DNA from: Parietichytrium sp. I65-24A
Taxonomy: Eukaryota; Sar; Bigyra; Thraustochytrida; Thraustochytriidae
Assembly: GCA_012862575.1 (NCBI GenBank)
Contig: BLSF01000001.1
Span: 248,001 to 312,000 of the forward strand
DNA: 64,000 nucleotides
Reading direction: 5' to 3'
Below the pieces are notes generated by a model. That model worked only from the letters and a program-made list of their open reading frames with translations. It was not told the DNA's origin and did no database searches. The first letter of the stretch is position 1, and every line of letters begins with the position of its first letter. This document shows positions 22,910-32,683 of the stretch, one piece after another. Position numbers and translations under genes: made by a program.

Positions 22910-23842
22910 CCTCTTCAGCTCTCCCAAAAGTACGACCACCCCTCTTCAACGCTTAAACATACAAACCCTGTGCACTCAGCCCTCCGTGTCTTCCTTATTG
23001 CAACTGTTCAACTTCCAACAACTGGATTATACGAAACAAGTCTTATGCGCAATAGCTCACACTCCTGAAAGGCCTCTCAGCAAAGGAAGACTGACTTTGA
23101 GTACCGTACGCGGCGTACGCGAGTACCCAATGTCGTCCTTTACTTTAACTAGTAGAGAGCTCGTTACGAGAGACAAGCTATGAAATACAGTAGACATCTA
23201 GCTCACAATCTCGGACTCATCTACTATACATTCTTTATTTCTCTATATTGTAAACCGACCTAGATTTACATGCAAACAGCGCCTTGTTCGTTCCCCCAAG
23301 AAAATAAAAAGCTGTCTCTTAGCGCTTGCCTTAGTGCAGCTAGAGCAGGTCTAATAAAAAAGAGACGAGTTGCGAAGTTGAACGCAGAAGAAAAATCTTC
23401 ACAGAATCTCGACCCGAAGCTTCCAAAGGAACGGTACTCGCGCGCGAAGCAGCGGGCGAGGAAGACGGACAGGCAGGCGTCGCTGCTACGCTGAATACAA
23501 ACAAGGATTTCTCACGTTAGTATAGCGCCGAAGGAGTACTCAATACTGGTCCTTTTCGGCATCAAGTACGAAATACCCAAACCCGCGAGCGCTACGTCCA
23601 CGCCAACTGTGACTTCACTTGCACACTTCCGAATCTCAAATCCTCGATTCGCCGACCAACCGTGGGCCAAGGTCTCGCGGCTTCGTGGCAGTACTCGGAA
23701 CCGACAGAGTGAGTCTAGCTCTGCTATAGCGTACTCCGCAACGCTCTTGATGACTGTCCTGGCGAACTTTGAACTGTGAACTGTGAACACACACACACCT
23801 GTACGATAGCTTTGAGTGACTGCGAGTACTGGAAGGAACGCA
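22910..23842. other. Divergent promoter region, PIG-T / ATG11-like
   Basis: No gene is seen. A dense cluster of GTAC cores (GTACCGTACGCGGCGTACG then CGAGTACCC) lies at 23101-23127. The region 23170-23350 is relatively AT-rich. Confidence 0.5.
23101..23127. promoter_or_regulatory. Clustered GTAC palindromes
   Basis: Four GTAC cores in 27 bp, with GTACGC and GCGTAC arms in inverted arrangement. It is the densest example of the element shared by upstream regions here. Confidence 0.35.
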
Positions 23843-25195
23843 ATGGTGATCGCGGTGCACTTGATTTGCGCGGACTGCGGCAGAAGGCGAACTTGGAATG
23901 TGTCGGAAGAGGCAATCACGCTCGCGGCTCTTAGGCGGCAGGGACAGCTGGCATCGTGTGCGTTTAATGGTCACACCGGGCCACTCGGCGATCAAGACGG
24001 CAATATAAAGGAGGATGGTTTGAAGAGGCAGGAGGGCGATGACAATTCGGGCTGCCAAAGCTCGCAAAAGAGGCAGCTGGTGATGATCTCCGGGGACCCA
24101 CCGTACCAAGTGATGACAGAGGCATTGCTGGCGCGTGGGTTTGCGCGGGTCCCAGTGTGTAAAGTGCTGTGCTATTCAGGCGCGCATAACTCTAAGAAAG
24201 GTGACGGATGGCGCGACGTTGAAGCGGGTGCTTGTGATATGCAGGCGCTGCAAGCCTGCCTGCACGAGGCGCGGAACCAAGCCCAAGCCATACTGGTTGC
24301 AGTACAAAACATGGAGTACCATTGTGAAGCAATGCGGTCTGCCCTGGACAGGCTTAGTTCTGATGCGTTGTCTGTTGGTGCAGAGCTTAGGGAGGTCACC
24401 GAGAAGCTCGACTCAGACTTGCTCAAACTACAATGTACTACGACGCCAAAGTGGGTAGTGTCTGGCAAATTGGCGAACTTTACCGCAGAGTCCAACAAGG
24501 AAGAAACTTCGTCACTTCGTGATTGTGTAAATGAAGATAGTGTGCGCCAGTGGGTGGCAGAAGCCGAGAGATTAGATCAGTCTATATCCAACTCGTTGCA
24601 CGAATTGCTCGCACGCCGCGATGATGTTGCCAGGTCTTCCATCCAGACCTCGCATGCTTGGGCCACAGCTGACATAATTCCGGTGCTTGACCGTCTTGCG
24701 AGCTCAGCCTCTTCTGCCTCAAAGTCCACGCAAAGTGCAGTAAATGATCTTTGCAAGGTGTCTCTGGCGAACAGGCAGAAGGTTGCAGATTTGTACAGCC
24801 TGGTCTTCACAGCAGTAACGCACATAGAGGGGAAAGTTTCATCAATTGAGCGAGGTACGGGAAAATTGCGCCAAGGCTTGGAGGGCGAGCGCTGTATTAT
24901 ATCGCGCATCAAAGCTGTAAGAGATCTTCCGCAAATTTTTGATGCGGCACTTGACGAGGTCGAGAGGAGAGTAGAATTCAAGCAGCGCTATAAAATTGAA
25001 CTCGCGAAAGTTGCAGAGAGCCTAGCAAAGCTCTGCGAGGAAGAGAACCAGAGACGCGAGAAATACCATGCACAATACGGAAGACTCTTGCCACCAGGGC
25101 TGATCCCGGGAATGTCGGCCCGTGCGGTGGAGAGGGTCCCAAAGTGTGAACTTGTACAGCGGCAGTTTGATCAAGACTTGCCTAACTTGTCTTGA
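23843..25195 (+). CDS. ATG11/ATG17/FIP200-like autophagy scaffold, short form (tentative)
   Basis: This 450-residue intronless protein starts at the ATG of 'MVIAVHLICADCG'. Residues 1-115 look like a divided ubiquitin-like fold: a strand-turn start, a variable acidic loop, then 'QLVMISGDPPYQVMTEALLARG' and 'VCKVLCYSG'. This resembles the N-terminus of plant ATG11 and FIP200. Residues 130-430 are long helices of coiled-coil type with an APG17-domain feel, ending 'RREKYHAQYGRLLPPGLIPGM', very like the end of the ATG17/ATG11 domain. In that family the protein organises the ATG1/ULK kinase complex at the phagophore. Canonical ATG11/FIP200 proteins are much longer, so this would be a trimmed form lacking the C-terminal region. 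A generic coiled-coil protein is the alternative. Confidence 0.5.
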   Translation: MVIAVHLICADCGRRRTWNVSEEAITLAALRRQGQLASCAFNGHTGPLGDQDGNIKEDGLKRQEGDDNSGCQSSQKRQLVMISGDPPYQVMTEALLARGFARVPVCKVLCYSGAHNSKKGDGWRDVEAGACDMQALQACLHEARNQAQAILVAVQNMEYHCEAMRSALDRLSSDALSVGAELREVTEKLDSDLLKLQCTTTPKWVVSGKLANFTAESNKEETSSLRDCVNEDSVRQWVAEAERLDQSISNSLHELLARRDDVARSSIQTSHAWATADIIPVLDRLASSASSASKSTQSAVNDLCKVSLANRQKVADLYSLVFTAVTHIEGKVSSIERGTGKLRQGLEGERCIISRIKAVRDLPQIFDAALDEVERRVEFKQRYKIELAKVAESLAKLCEEENQRREKYHAQYGRLLPPGLIPGMSARAVERVPKCELVQRQFDQDLPNLS

Positions 25196-25367
25196 ATTTT
25201 CTTACGTAAACTCTCTTCTTTTAATCGATCGAATGGTCGGTCGCGCAGCCTCAAATATATGTAAATGTGAAAAAGATTCGTAGCATTGAGAAGCGTAGCA
25301 AGCAAAAGAATATCGATCTTAGGAATAGAGACAACGTAATTGCAAAAGTCAGTGTAAAATTTACTTG

Positions 25368-26468
25368 TTAGTCGTCCATAAATAGGCGAGCATACTTCCA
25401 ATACGGATCGTTGTCAATGTTATCGACGAGCTGATCAATCTCGTCATTTGTCACCCACGCGTAGTCCTTGACACCCTGTCCGAGCGCTACCTCTCCAGCA
25501 AGCCTCTGGCCGCGGTAAAAGAACATTTCTACTCCGTAAGCAGCCTGCGACTGCTTTCCTTCGTGCTTGGCCCACGTAAATCCTGCAGGAACGCGACCCA
25601 AGAAATAGAGGTCGATTGCGCTTCCGATGGAATCTCTAGCGCAGCGGTTGGCTGCATCAACCATTATCTCCCCATCGTTGCGAATTCCTGCAGGGAAGCG
25701 CCACACGGGCTTTCCTGAGCCGTCTCCGAAGAGATCGTCGTTCTGTAAGACCACAAGGTAGAGGCGGCGCTGCAGCCGCCTGCTCAAGGAGTGCACATCA
25801 TTGGAATGGTCAGCTGGAGTCACTCGAGGATTCGGCCTGAAAGACTTGGTTGGGCCCTCATCAGAAGACTTTTTCATGTCCAGCTGCAACGACCACGTCA
25901 CTTCGTCATCGTCGTCGTCATCCACTATTGGAGCGGCGGCAGCACCACTCTTTTCTGTTGCAGTGCTGCTGCTTTCGATAGAGTGGGATTTCTGTTTCTT
26001 CATAAACTCCTTGACGCGTTTATCGAATGCCAACGGTCCGAGCCGGCCATTGGTACCTCTGCTCAACAGCTCCAGCGCCCAAATGTCGTCTCTTTTCAGC
26101 GACCCGTCACTTCCCGACCTTGTGGAAAATTGATCCATGGGGTACATTTTGCGCGTCTTAAGCCATTGCTTCTCCTGCAGCTCTTTGAAGTCCACCTCCC
26201 ACGGCTCCAGGTCCGGCAGTAGCAACGGCAGGCGCTCAATCACTGCCGCACACGCGAGCTGAACCGGCTGGCCTTTCGCTTCGGCTCTAAACGCCTGCAG
26301 CGCGTCCAGTCTTGCGCGCTCCTGCGCATGCATTGCATTCTTACCGGCCACCTGCGCCGCGCTCTGGTACGGCGAATGCGCGCCAGCACGTGACAGCTTG
26401 GCCGACGTCGACAGTCCGCGCGCGAGTTTACTAAGCCTCGCGCCGCGCATCTCCCTAAGCAGAACCAT
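25368..26468 (-). CDS. MRPL46: Mitochondrial large-subunit ribosomal protein mL46 (MRPL46)
   Basis: This Nudix-fold protein of the mitochondrial ribosome large subunit has 366 residues. It begins with an Arg/Ser-rich amphipathic presequence (MVLLREMRGARLSKLARGLSTSAKLSR) fit for mitochondrial import. The mL46 signature 'PWEVDFKELQEKQWLKTRKMYPMDQF' lies at about residues 98-125. The Nudix-like core follows at about 230-366 ('RRLYLVVLQ', 'KPVWRFPAG', 'VKDYAWVTNDEI'). The catalytic Nudix box is degenerate, as is usual in mL46, so no hydrolase activity is expected. A serine and Asp-rich insert (run of six Asp) at about 175-215 is lineage-specific. It ends 172 bp from the convergent ATG11-like gene. 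Confidence 0.93.
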   Translation of the reverse strand: MVLLREMRGARLSKLARGLSTSAKLSRAGAHSPYQSAAQVAGKNAMHAQERARLDALQAFRAEAKGQPVQLACAAVIERLPLLLPDLEPWEVDFKELQEKQWLKTRKMYPMDQFSTRSGSDGSLKRDDIWALELLSRGTNGRLGPLAFDKRVKEFMKKQKSHSIESSSTATEKSGAAAAPIVDDDDDDEVTWSLQLDMKKSSDEGPTKSFRPNPRVTPADHSNDVHSLSRRLQRRLYLVVLQNDDLFGDGSGKPVWRFPAGIRNDGEIMVDAANRCARDSIGSAIDLYFLGRVPAGFTWAKHEGKQSQAAYGVEMFFYRGQRLAGEVALGQGVKDYAWVTNDEIDQLVDNIDNDPYWKYARLFMDD

Positions 26469-27765
26469 CCTGGCTCTCGAACTTTGAGCGATTGCCGAGG
26501 GGCGAATGGGCAGATGGATTCCAAGACGACCCTTAGGGATCTGAGTGGAGCGCGCACGACAGCCTTAAGTGCGCACGCAACGGATAGAGAAACAGCTAGC
26601 GATTCGTACGCGCTTTCCAACGACGGACAGCTTGCGCACTGCTCGCTCGGCACACGTCTGTACGCGAGGACACCGCAGAAAGTGTTAGCCGATTCGGTAG
26701 CTAGTGGTAAGCCACAGCAAGACGGGCAGCCGGAGAACAAAGGAGCTGTTCTTCGATGTAGGCCTGGTCAGCCTAAACTATAGAATATACGGCTGATCCG
26801 TGATAGGATTTCCTTAGTGCGCTTGGCGTGTGGTTTTCGCGAGTTGATGTGCTTACTAGTCGTCACATAGGCGTATGCGTAGAGTGCGTGTGGACTAGCA
26901 GGCTTTTTTTCTATTCTCCGACGAGAACCAGGCGATGGAATTGAATTGTCTGCTGCAATCATGTTGAATTTTGAGCTCCTTACTCTTTATATATTTTCTT
27001 ATTTAATTTCTTGGAAGAAATTTAATCAAAACTATACATTGATCACGAAGAGATTTTAATTTTTTTCTTCCATGCCTCTATAAATGGGCAGCCATTTCCG
27101 GAACCTCATTCCTGAGTCCGAGTGTCCTTCTCTCAGTGAACTCGGTGTTCTTATTTAATCTTCTTACACTCTAGCTACTCTATACATTACTCTCCCGCCC
27201 ACTACCAGAGATTGTCGAATCCTAACACTGCTACTGAGTAATAGCTAGCTAGGCTCATAGATAGGCTCAATGCCCGGCACCCCTTGGTATCCCTTGGTAG
27301 CACTCAACACCAGGCGGTATCAAGTATTAGGCGTATTAGGCGAAGAACCATCCGCACCAGTTCAGCTATCTAAAATAATAACACTCCCTCTCCAAAAATT
27401 TGAAAAGAGAAAGAAAGGGTGGAAAGGAGGAGAAAAAAAAAGAAAAGAAAGAAAGAAAGAAAGAAAGCGGAAAGAAAAGAGGGGAAAAGGGGAAATAATC
27501 CTTCAGCAAACAGGTCCTCCCTCACTTTCCCTCCCAGTACTCGGGGCTCCTCTTTGAAGATAAGGGAGCGTACGCTGTCGGGTGTACTCGCGCAAGCGCG
27601 TACTCCTAGTCTCCCCGGGACCTACTCTACCTGCGCTGCTGATTGACATTGATACAGCAAGCCAGTCTTGGGCAGATCCGCGACATTTTGACATTTTGAC
27701 ACTTTGACACTTTGGAGGTGTGGAAGGCGAATTCAGGGTTCGTGCCTCTGCGGTTACGGTGCGAG
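26469..27765. other. Divergent promoter region, mL46 / Wee1
   Basis: No gene is seen. It contains GTACGCG cores near 26605 and 26660, an AT-rich block at about 26970-27080 with an inverted-repeat look (ATTTAATTTCTTGGAAGAAATTT), a GAAA/AAAG tract at 27405-27490, and a GTAC cluster at 27569-27605. Confidence 0.5.
27569..27605. promoter_or_regulatory. GTAC-cored cluster upstream of Wee1
   Basis: CGTACGC, TGTACTCGCG and GCGCGTACTC follow one another within 37 bp, about 160-200 bp upstream of the kinase ATG. A regulatory role is inferred only from recurrence. Confidence 0.3.
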
Positions 27766-29976
27766 ATGGCGGAGCAGCAGTCGTGCCAGTCGTGCCAGTC
27801 GTGCCAGTCGCCCGTGAGAGCGGCAGACGCTGTGCCGCAGAAGAGGGCCACGCCCGACACGGCTCGCGCGAATCGAATTGGGAAAAATCGAAAGGCTCTC
27901 GCAGAGGGCGTGGCAGGGCTCGCTGTACGGCAGGCGGAGGTCAACTCGTGGCGGCGTTCATCGGCAGTGAAAGATGGCTCACTCGGGTTTGATGAAGATA
28001 TGGACGAAGGCGGCGCGGAAGAGCAGATGGAGAGGACCTTCTCGAGCGGTGGAACGAGGTCGACAGTCTCGTCGGCGCGCCCAACTCCAGATTCTAGTGC
28101 GTTTGAAAGACTAGCGGCGCTGCGGCGCAGGAGCCATAACTCTACGCCCGGGCTGTTTGGAATTACGCCCAGCAGAGCAGTGTGCCCTCCAACCCCACGG
28201 CGATCACAACTGCGCCTTTCCACGGGTACAGTGCATTCGATGCCTGGCCTGGACTCTTTGAAAAAGATGAACCACCCTCCTTCTCAAGCGCAAACGCCCC
28301 CACCAGCTCGTCGCCACTGCTCTTTCTCTGCGCGACAGTCTCTCGCAGCACCCTCTTCCTCAGAACGGAAAGTCATGTTCTCCGCCAGCTTTTCGGACGA
28401 GGAGAAAGGCCTCGTGTTTTCCAGTATTCAACGAAGGCGGCAACAAAGGAGGGAGAATGCCAGGGCTGCAGCCCAGGAGGCGCTACTAGAGGAAGAAGAA
28501 GCTGACATGGAGATGGAACACGAGAGCGAGGAGGCGGACCCTGAATCTGATCCGCAGCAGAGTGAGGAAGGTTGGGGAGAATTCCGAGAGTTGCGCTCGC
28601 GCAAGCTCTTGACTTCTCGTTCGCAATTGGCAAAGCCAGTCGCCAACGGTGTCGTGTCCTCTACCCCTCTCGCAAAACATGCCAAACGCCGGACGCGGAA
28701 CAGGAATAGAAAGTCTCTTGACGAGACGAGCCTTAGAGCACGCGTTGAACCCGTGCCCGCCTTCAACGCATTAAGTGAGAAAAAGCCCCGGAGGCCATCT
28801 TCTGGCGAGTCCGTGCGGTCCACAAAAGAGCTTGAGGCCCTAATACCAAACCTGGAGTTTGTGGAAATGATCGGGCATGGTACGTTTGCAAAGGTGTCTG
28901 TGGTGCAGGACAGAGATTCAAAGGAACTTTTTGCTCTCAAAGTCAATCGCGAGAAATTTCTCGAGTCGAACTCAAACCTCTCGTATCGACAATTTCATCA
29001 CAGCACTTTGATCTGGGCGTTACTTGGAGAACAGAGTATCCATGTTGTGCCAATCTACTGTGCCTGGACAGAGCCTGGGTGGATTTATGTACAGATGGAG
29101 TTTTGTCGGGGCGGCAATTTGCTCCAGTATGTGGATTTATGTATGAAGAACGAAGAAGGCGAGCCCACTGGCCAGTGGCAGGAGGAGCAGATATGGCGCT
29201 GTTTGGGAGACGCGTCCTCTGGTTTGGCTCATATCCATGAGCTAGGCTATTGTCACAATGACATCAAGCCTGGGAATTTGTTTGTTGGAGCTGGTCCTGA
29301 CAATGAATGGCGAGTAATGATTGGAGACTTTGGCAATGTGAAGCGCCATGGCGCGAATCTGGATGGCGACGAAGGCGACTTTCGGTATCTGAGCAAGGAA
29401 GCGCTGCAGGGGGGCCGATGTAATTATACCAGTGACATTTTCTCTCTCGGAATATCGTTCTATGAGGTGGTCGCAGATGTAGTGCTCCCCGAAACGGGCA
29501 TGTGGCACAGCCTTCGTGAGGGTCAGATTCCACCACTACCAGGTAGGATCTCTAAATCCCTATACGAGCTACTCTGCGCCATGATGAGCCCAAATGTCTC
29601 CGATCGACCGACGGCCACAGATTTAGTCTCACACGCAAAGGTTGCCCAGTTTCGCGAGACACTACTGATGGAAGGAGATTTGTACCGCAAGCTGGAGATT
29701 GAAAATGCTGATTCCGGCTCCGATAAAGTGAAGACCCCTGAGCACACGAACTCGACGTTCATTACCACTCCTTTAGCAGAGTCTCTCCTGAACGACGTAG
29801 AGATTCCCGGCGAAATGCGCACGCGCCACAGATTACGCCCGGAGAGTCCGCAAAGTCCAAGTGAGCCTCATGCCAAAGAAGGCGACGGCAAATTGGAGGA
29901 AAGCGATGAGGATCATCCTCAGGTAAGCCCTCGCAGGTGCCTCCTCTCGTATTTTGACAATATGGATTGTCAGTGA
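27766..29976 (+). CDS. Wee1/Myt1-family protein kinase
   Basis: This kinase family phosphorylates the inhibitory Tyr/Thr of CDK1 and holds cells out of mitosis. The 736-residue product starts MAEQQSCQSCQSCQSP. Residues 1-360 are disordered and rich in Ser, Arg and Glu, with several SP/TP sites typical of cell-cycle control. The kinase domain spans about 362-640: glycine loop 'IGHGTFAKV', catalytic 'CHNDIKPGN' (Asp near 499), 'GDFGN' (Asp 521), then 'EGDFRYLSKEAL'. The last block is the Wee1/Myt1 hallmark, where most kinases have an APE motif. No clear membrane segment follows, which argues for Wee1 over Myt1. Near the end, 29923-29973 is a 51-nt in-frame stretch with GTAAGC and TGTCAG ends. 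Removing it would use the same TGA and shorten the tail by 17 residues. Confidence 0.9.
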   Translation: MAEQQSCQSCQSCQSPVRAADAVPQKRATPDTARANRIGKNRKALAEGVAGLAVRQAEVNSWRRSSAVKDGSLGFDEDMDEGGAEEQMERTFSSGGTRSTVSSARPTPDSSAFERLAALRRRSHNSTPGLFGITPSRAVCPPTPRRSQLRLSTGTVHSMPGLDSLKKMNHPPSQAQTPPPARRHCSFSARQSLAAPSSSERKVMFSASFSDEEKGLVFSSIQRRRQQRRENARAAAQEALLEEEEADMEMEHESEEADPESDPQQSEEGWGEFRELRSRKLLTSRSQLAKPVANGVVSSTPLAKHAKRRTRNRNRKSLDETSLRARVEPVPAFNALSEKKPRRPSSGESVRSTKELEALIPNLEFVEMIGHGTFAKVSVVQDRDSKELFALKVNREKFLESNSNLSYRQFHHSTLIWALLGEQSIHVVPIYCAWTEPGWIYVQMEFCRGGNLLQYVDLCMKNEEGEPTGQWQEEQIWRCLGDASSGLAHIHELGYCHNDIKPGNLFVGAGPDNEWRVMIGDFGNVKRHGANLDGDEGDFRYLSKEALQGGRCNYTSDIFSLGISFYEVVADVVLPETGMWHSLREGQIPPLPGRISKSLYELLCAMMSPNVSDRPTATDLVSHAKVAQFRETLLMEGDLYRKLEIENADSGSDKVKTPEHTNSTFITTPLAESLLNDVEIPGEMRTRHRLRPESPQSPSEPHAKEGDGKLEESDEDHPQVSPRRCLLSYFDNMDCQ

Positions 29977-30193
29977 CAGGAGACGCAACTTTTTGTACAA
30001 TGATTTGTGAGAAAGAAAGGAAAAAAAAGTAAACTTGTACGATGACATGCTGAAAAGTTGTCTATTATCTTGTATGTTCTTGTTGATTACGCACTATCTC
30101 TTGTTTTTTCATTCACTGTCAAATTTATCAATTTTAATCACTCAAGCGATGCTACTTCACGGGATGTGGTGAGAGCTATGGAGGCAAACGAGT

Positions 30194-31717
30194 TTATGAA
30201 AAGATGTATGCGACCTTCTCTACAAACGTTCGCTCGCGTAGTCCAAGCAGCAGGGCCATGTCTGGAATTGGCAAAGTAGGAAGCTCGAACGGAAGGGACG
30301 GGAAGAACTCCCGAAGTTTCGCGAAGTTGAAGCGCGGAATGCGTATACGCGGCATTCGAACGCGAGAGAATGCTGCATAGAGGTGCCTGATCAAAAGGAC
30401 AAGGCCGCGCAACGTGTTGACGATGAGGGGGAAGAACACCCCGGAGAGTATCATTCCAAGAATGGTCAAAAAGACCAGAGCGATACAAACGTCGACGATG
30501 TCCTGCCTGTTTGTTTTGACAAAACGAACCAGGCGCTTTCCGCTCTGGCCAAAAATGTGCGGAGAATGAACAATAAAGTGCGCAACTTTCGCAGGAATAT
30601 TCGCGAACGAAGCGAAAGTAAGAGATCCTGCCCAAGCGAAGGACTTCACTGCCAAGGCACAGACTTTTGCGGGGAGGAAGACCAGGTAGAATATGCGGGC
30701 GACCCCGGTGTAAGTGGAGGAGAAAAGCCTCCAAAACCCCTTTTGTGCGTGCTTTAAGAACTTTCTTGCTTTTTTCCGCGTTTTCTTAATCAGACGGAGA
30801 AACACCTCAACCAAGAACCACAGAAAAGACCCCGACGACGAGTACGTCCACTTTGCCCACTCGACTAGTTTGACGTGAACGCGATGAATGTGCTCGAACG
30901 ACCGGTAAGCAAAAGCTTCGCTAAACTCCAGTACCCGAAACATTAGGCGATGAGGGAACTGCACAAAGTTGGTGAGAAACTCTAGAATCATTGGCCACGT
31001 GCGCATAAAGACACGGTGCGTGAAGATGACACTTCGAAAGCTGATGAAAATCGGCCAGATCAAGAATATGCGCATGACCCAAAGCACAGGGAAGCTTATT
31101 ACCGGAGGCACAAAGAAGCCCACAGCTCCCCAGATAGAGGTTTTAATTGCCTCCCACTCCAGATCCCATTGAATTTTTTTCTCCTCTTCTTTTTGCTTCC
31201 TAGCAGCGCTGGACACGGAAGAGTGTTTTCGCCTCTTCTCGTGCCTACTCCTGCTTCTGCTCTCTTTTTCATGCTGCTTTTGCAGGTGCTCCACCACCCT
31301 CTCTCGAATTAATTTTTGTAGGTCGCCTCCTTCTGCGTCCAGTTCGCCATCCTCCAATATAATCACATCTTCAACATTTCCATCTTCGATCAAGTCCAGC
31401 TCCCCGCCTTCTTCCACGATAACAGCCTCGTAAGCTACATCTTGGCTCGCATGATTCCTGCGCTTCCTCGAGCGGCTCCTCTTCTCCTTCTGCTCCTTCC
31501 TGATCAGCTTTGCTTTTTTACCGCCTTTGGGCCCGTCCTTCCCCTTCGCCTTCTCATCCCCGCGCTCTTGCTCTTGCTCTCGCTCTTGTCTCCTTCCTTC
31601 GGCTGCAGCACTCACATCTTCCTCCTCTTCTTCCTCCTCCTCCTCCTCCTCCTCTTCCGAACTCTCGGTCAGGTCCCACGTTTCCTCCAAGCGCCCCTCC
31701 ACCTCGCGCGCCGCCAT
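30194..31717 (-). CDS. Unknown multi-pass membrane protein with poly-Glu and basic N-terminal half
   Basis: I do not recognise this protein. The ATG at 31717 gives 507 residues; the frame is open further up but begins with TTG and is Arg-rich there. Residues 1-185 are soluble and highly charged: a run of 13 Glu at 21-33, Lys/Arg blocks with SRSR motifs (81-88, 153-165) and two acidic GEL(D) repeats at about 104-127. Residues 190-440 carry hydrophobic segments near 194-226, 296-310, 341-360 and 408-432, separated by amphipathic aromatic and basic helices that look membrane-lying. The C-terminus ends in basic repeats (RMPRIRIPRF). An ER or nuclear-envelope protein with a charged cytosolic head is plausible. 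Convergent with Wee1 at 217 bp. Confidence 0.7.
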   Translation of the reverse strand: MAAREVEGRLEETWDLTESSEEEEEEEEEEEEEDVSAAAEGRRQEREQEQERGDEKAKGKDGPKGGKKAKLIRKEQKEKRSRSRKRRNHASQDVAYEAVIVEEGGELDLIEDGNVEDVIILEDGELDAEGGDLQKLIRERVVEHLQKQHEKESRSRSRHEKRRKHSSVSSAARKQKEEEKKIQWDLEWEAIKTSIWGAVGFFVPPVISFPVLWVMRIFLIWPIFISFRSVIFTHRVFMRTWPMILEFLTNFVQFPHRLMFRVLEFSEAFAYRSFEHIHRVHVKLVEWAKWTYSSSGSFLWFLVEVFLRLIKKTRKKARKFLKHAQKGFWRLFSSTYTGVARIFYLVFLPAKVCALAVKSFAWAGSLTFASFANIPAKVAHFIVHSPHIFGQSGKRLVRFVKTNRQDIVDVCIALVFLTILGMILSGVFFPLIVNTLRGLVLLIRHLYAAFSRVRMPRIRIPRFNFAKLREFFPSLPFELPTLPIPDMALLLGLRERTFVEKVAYIFS

Positions 31718-31956
31718 TCTCCTCCTCCTCCGCCGCCGCCCGCACAACAAAGATGTTCTGCGCAGCAACTCGGTTCTTCCAAAAGCGCGTGGTCTCCAGC
31801 AGCTCACCGAGCGCCTGGGAAAGGCTTTTGATTTGCACACGGCCGAGCCACCCACCCCAACCAGCGGCTCCTCCGCACTCTTCCACCACAAGTCCCCGCG
31901 CAGAGTGTACTCCCGTCCCAGCCGTCCCAGTCGTCCCAATCGTCCCAGTCGTCCCG

Positions 31957-31997
<41 letters not shown>

Positions 31998-32509
31998 GGC
32001 TCGCCCGCGTGTGCGCCCTTCTACGGGGGATCTAAGGGTACTCACTAAGGAAGATGAGAAATGAGTGAGAGAGAAAACACGAGCGTGTGTACTGAGAGGA
32101 GACGCTAAGGGTGTTATAGTAGTCGATAGGGTCAGCGCGTGGAATCCCGTGGCAAAGAGTGCACGTAGGCTGGTTAGTTGAAATGGTATTTTCGGGTAAG
32201 GTGCGGTAGCAAAGGGTTGAGACTACGTGGGAAGATTAGCTCGTTGTTCGTTGATCGTGAACTGTTCTTTTGTGCTTAGCTGAGGGATTAGTGATTCTTC
32301 ATGAGAGGCTGAGTAGAAGATCGATAGGACTTGGCATTGTGATTTCTGTAGCAAGCTGGTAGCTTGGGCATTTGTGAATCCTCGTGCTAGATGATGAAAG
32401 CATGGAAGCAATAGCCTAGTTAAGATACACAATGACGTCATCGCAAGCGGCAAACAAACGAACGTGTTCTGATGGACCATACTCCGCACTAGCGCCAGCT
32501 GCGCCAGCC

Positions 32510-32550
32510 CATTTAAAATTTAAAATTTAAATTAATCTAAATTTTAAATG
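32510..32550. repeat. AT-rich perfect inverted repeat
   Basis: CATTTAAAATTT at 32510-32521 and its exact complement AAATTTTAAATG at 32539-32550 enclose a 17-nt AT-only loop apart from one C. It sits about 130 bp upstream of MCMBP. Confidence 0.7.
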
Positions 32551-32638
32551 AGACCAACCACTAAACTAAACAGAGAGCAATCAAGATAGAAAGATTGCAC
32601 AGAACAAGAACTGACAGCTGTGCATCGCCAAATTTTAG

Positions 32639-32659
32639 GGTACTCGCGGTACGGTACGC
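32639..32659. promoter_or_regulatory. GTAC-cored cluster just upstream of MCMBP
   Basis: GGTACTCGCGGTACGGTACGC holds three GTAC cores and ends 24 bp before the ATG. This places it at or near the transcription start or in the leader. Confidence 0.35.
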
Positions 32660-32683
32660 AGAGTCAAGCCTCAGTGAGACAAG

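Larger units (their letters stand above)
31718..32683. other. Divergent promoter region
   Basis: This lies between the unknown membrane protein and MCMBP. A GC-rich stretch with GTCCCA/GAAGGCGAG tandem units at about 31915-32000 gives spurious long frames on both strands. An AT hairpin lies at 32510-32550 and a GTAC cluster at 32639-32659. Confidence 0.5.

Noticed and set aside
31510-32064. Overlapping long frames on both strands
   Set aside because: Low-complexity Pro/Ser/Gly products caused by GTCCCA and GAAGGCGAG repeats; no start or domain support.
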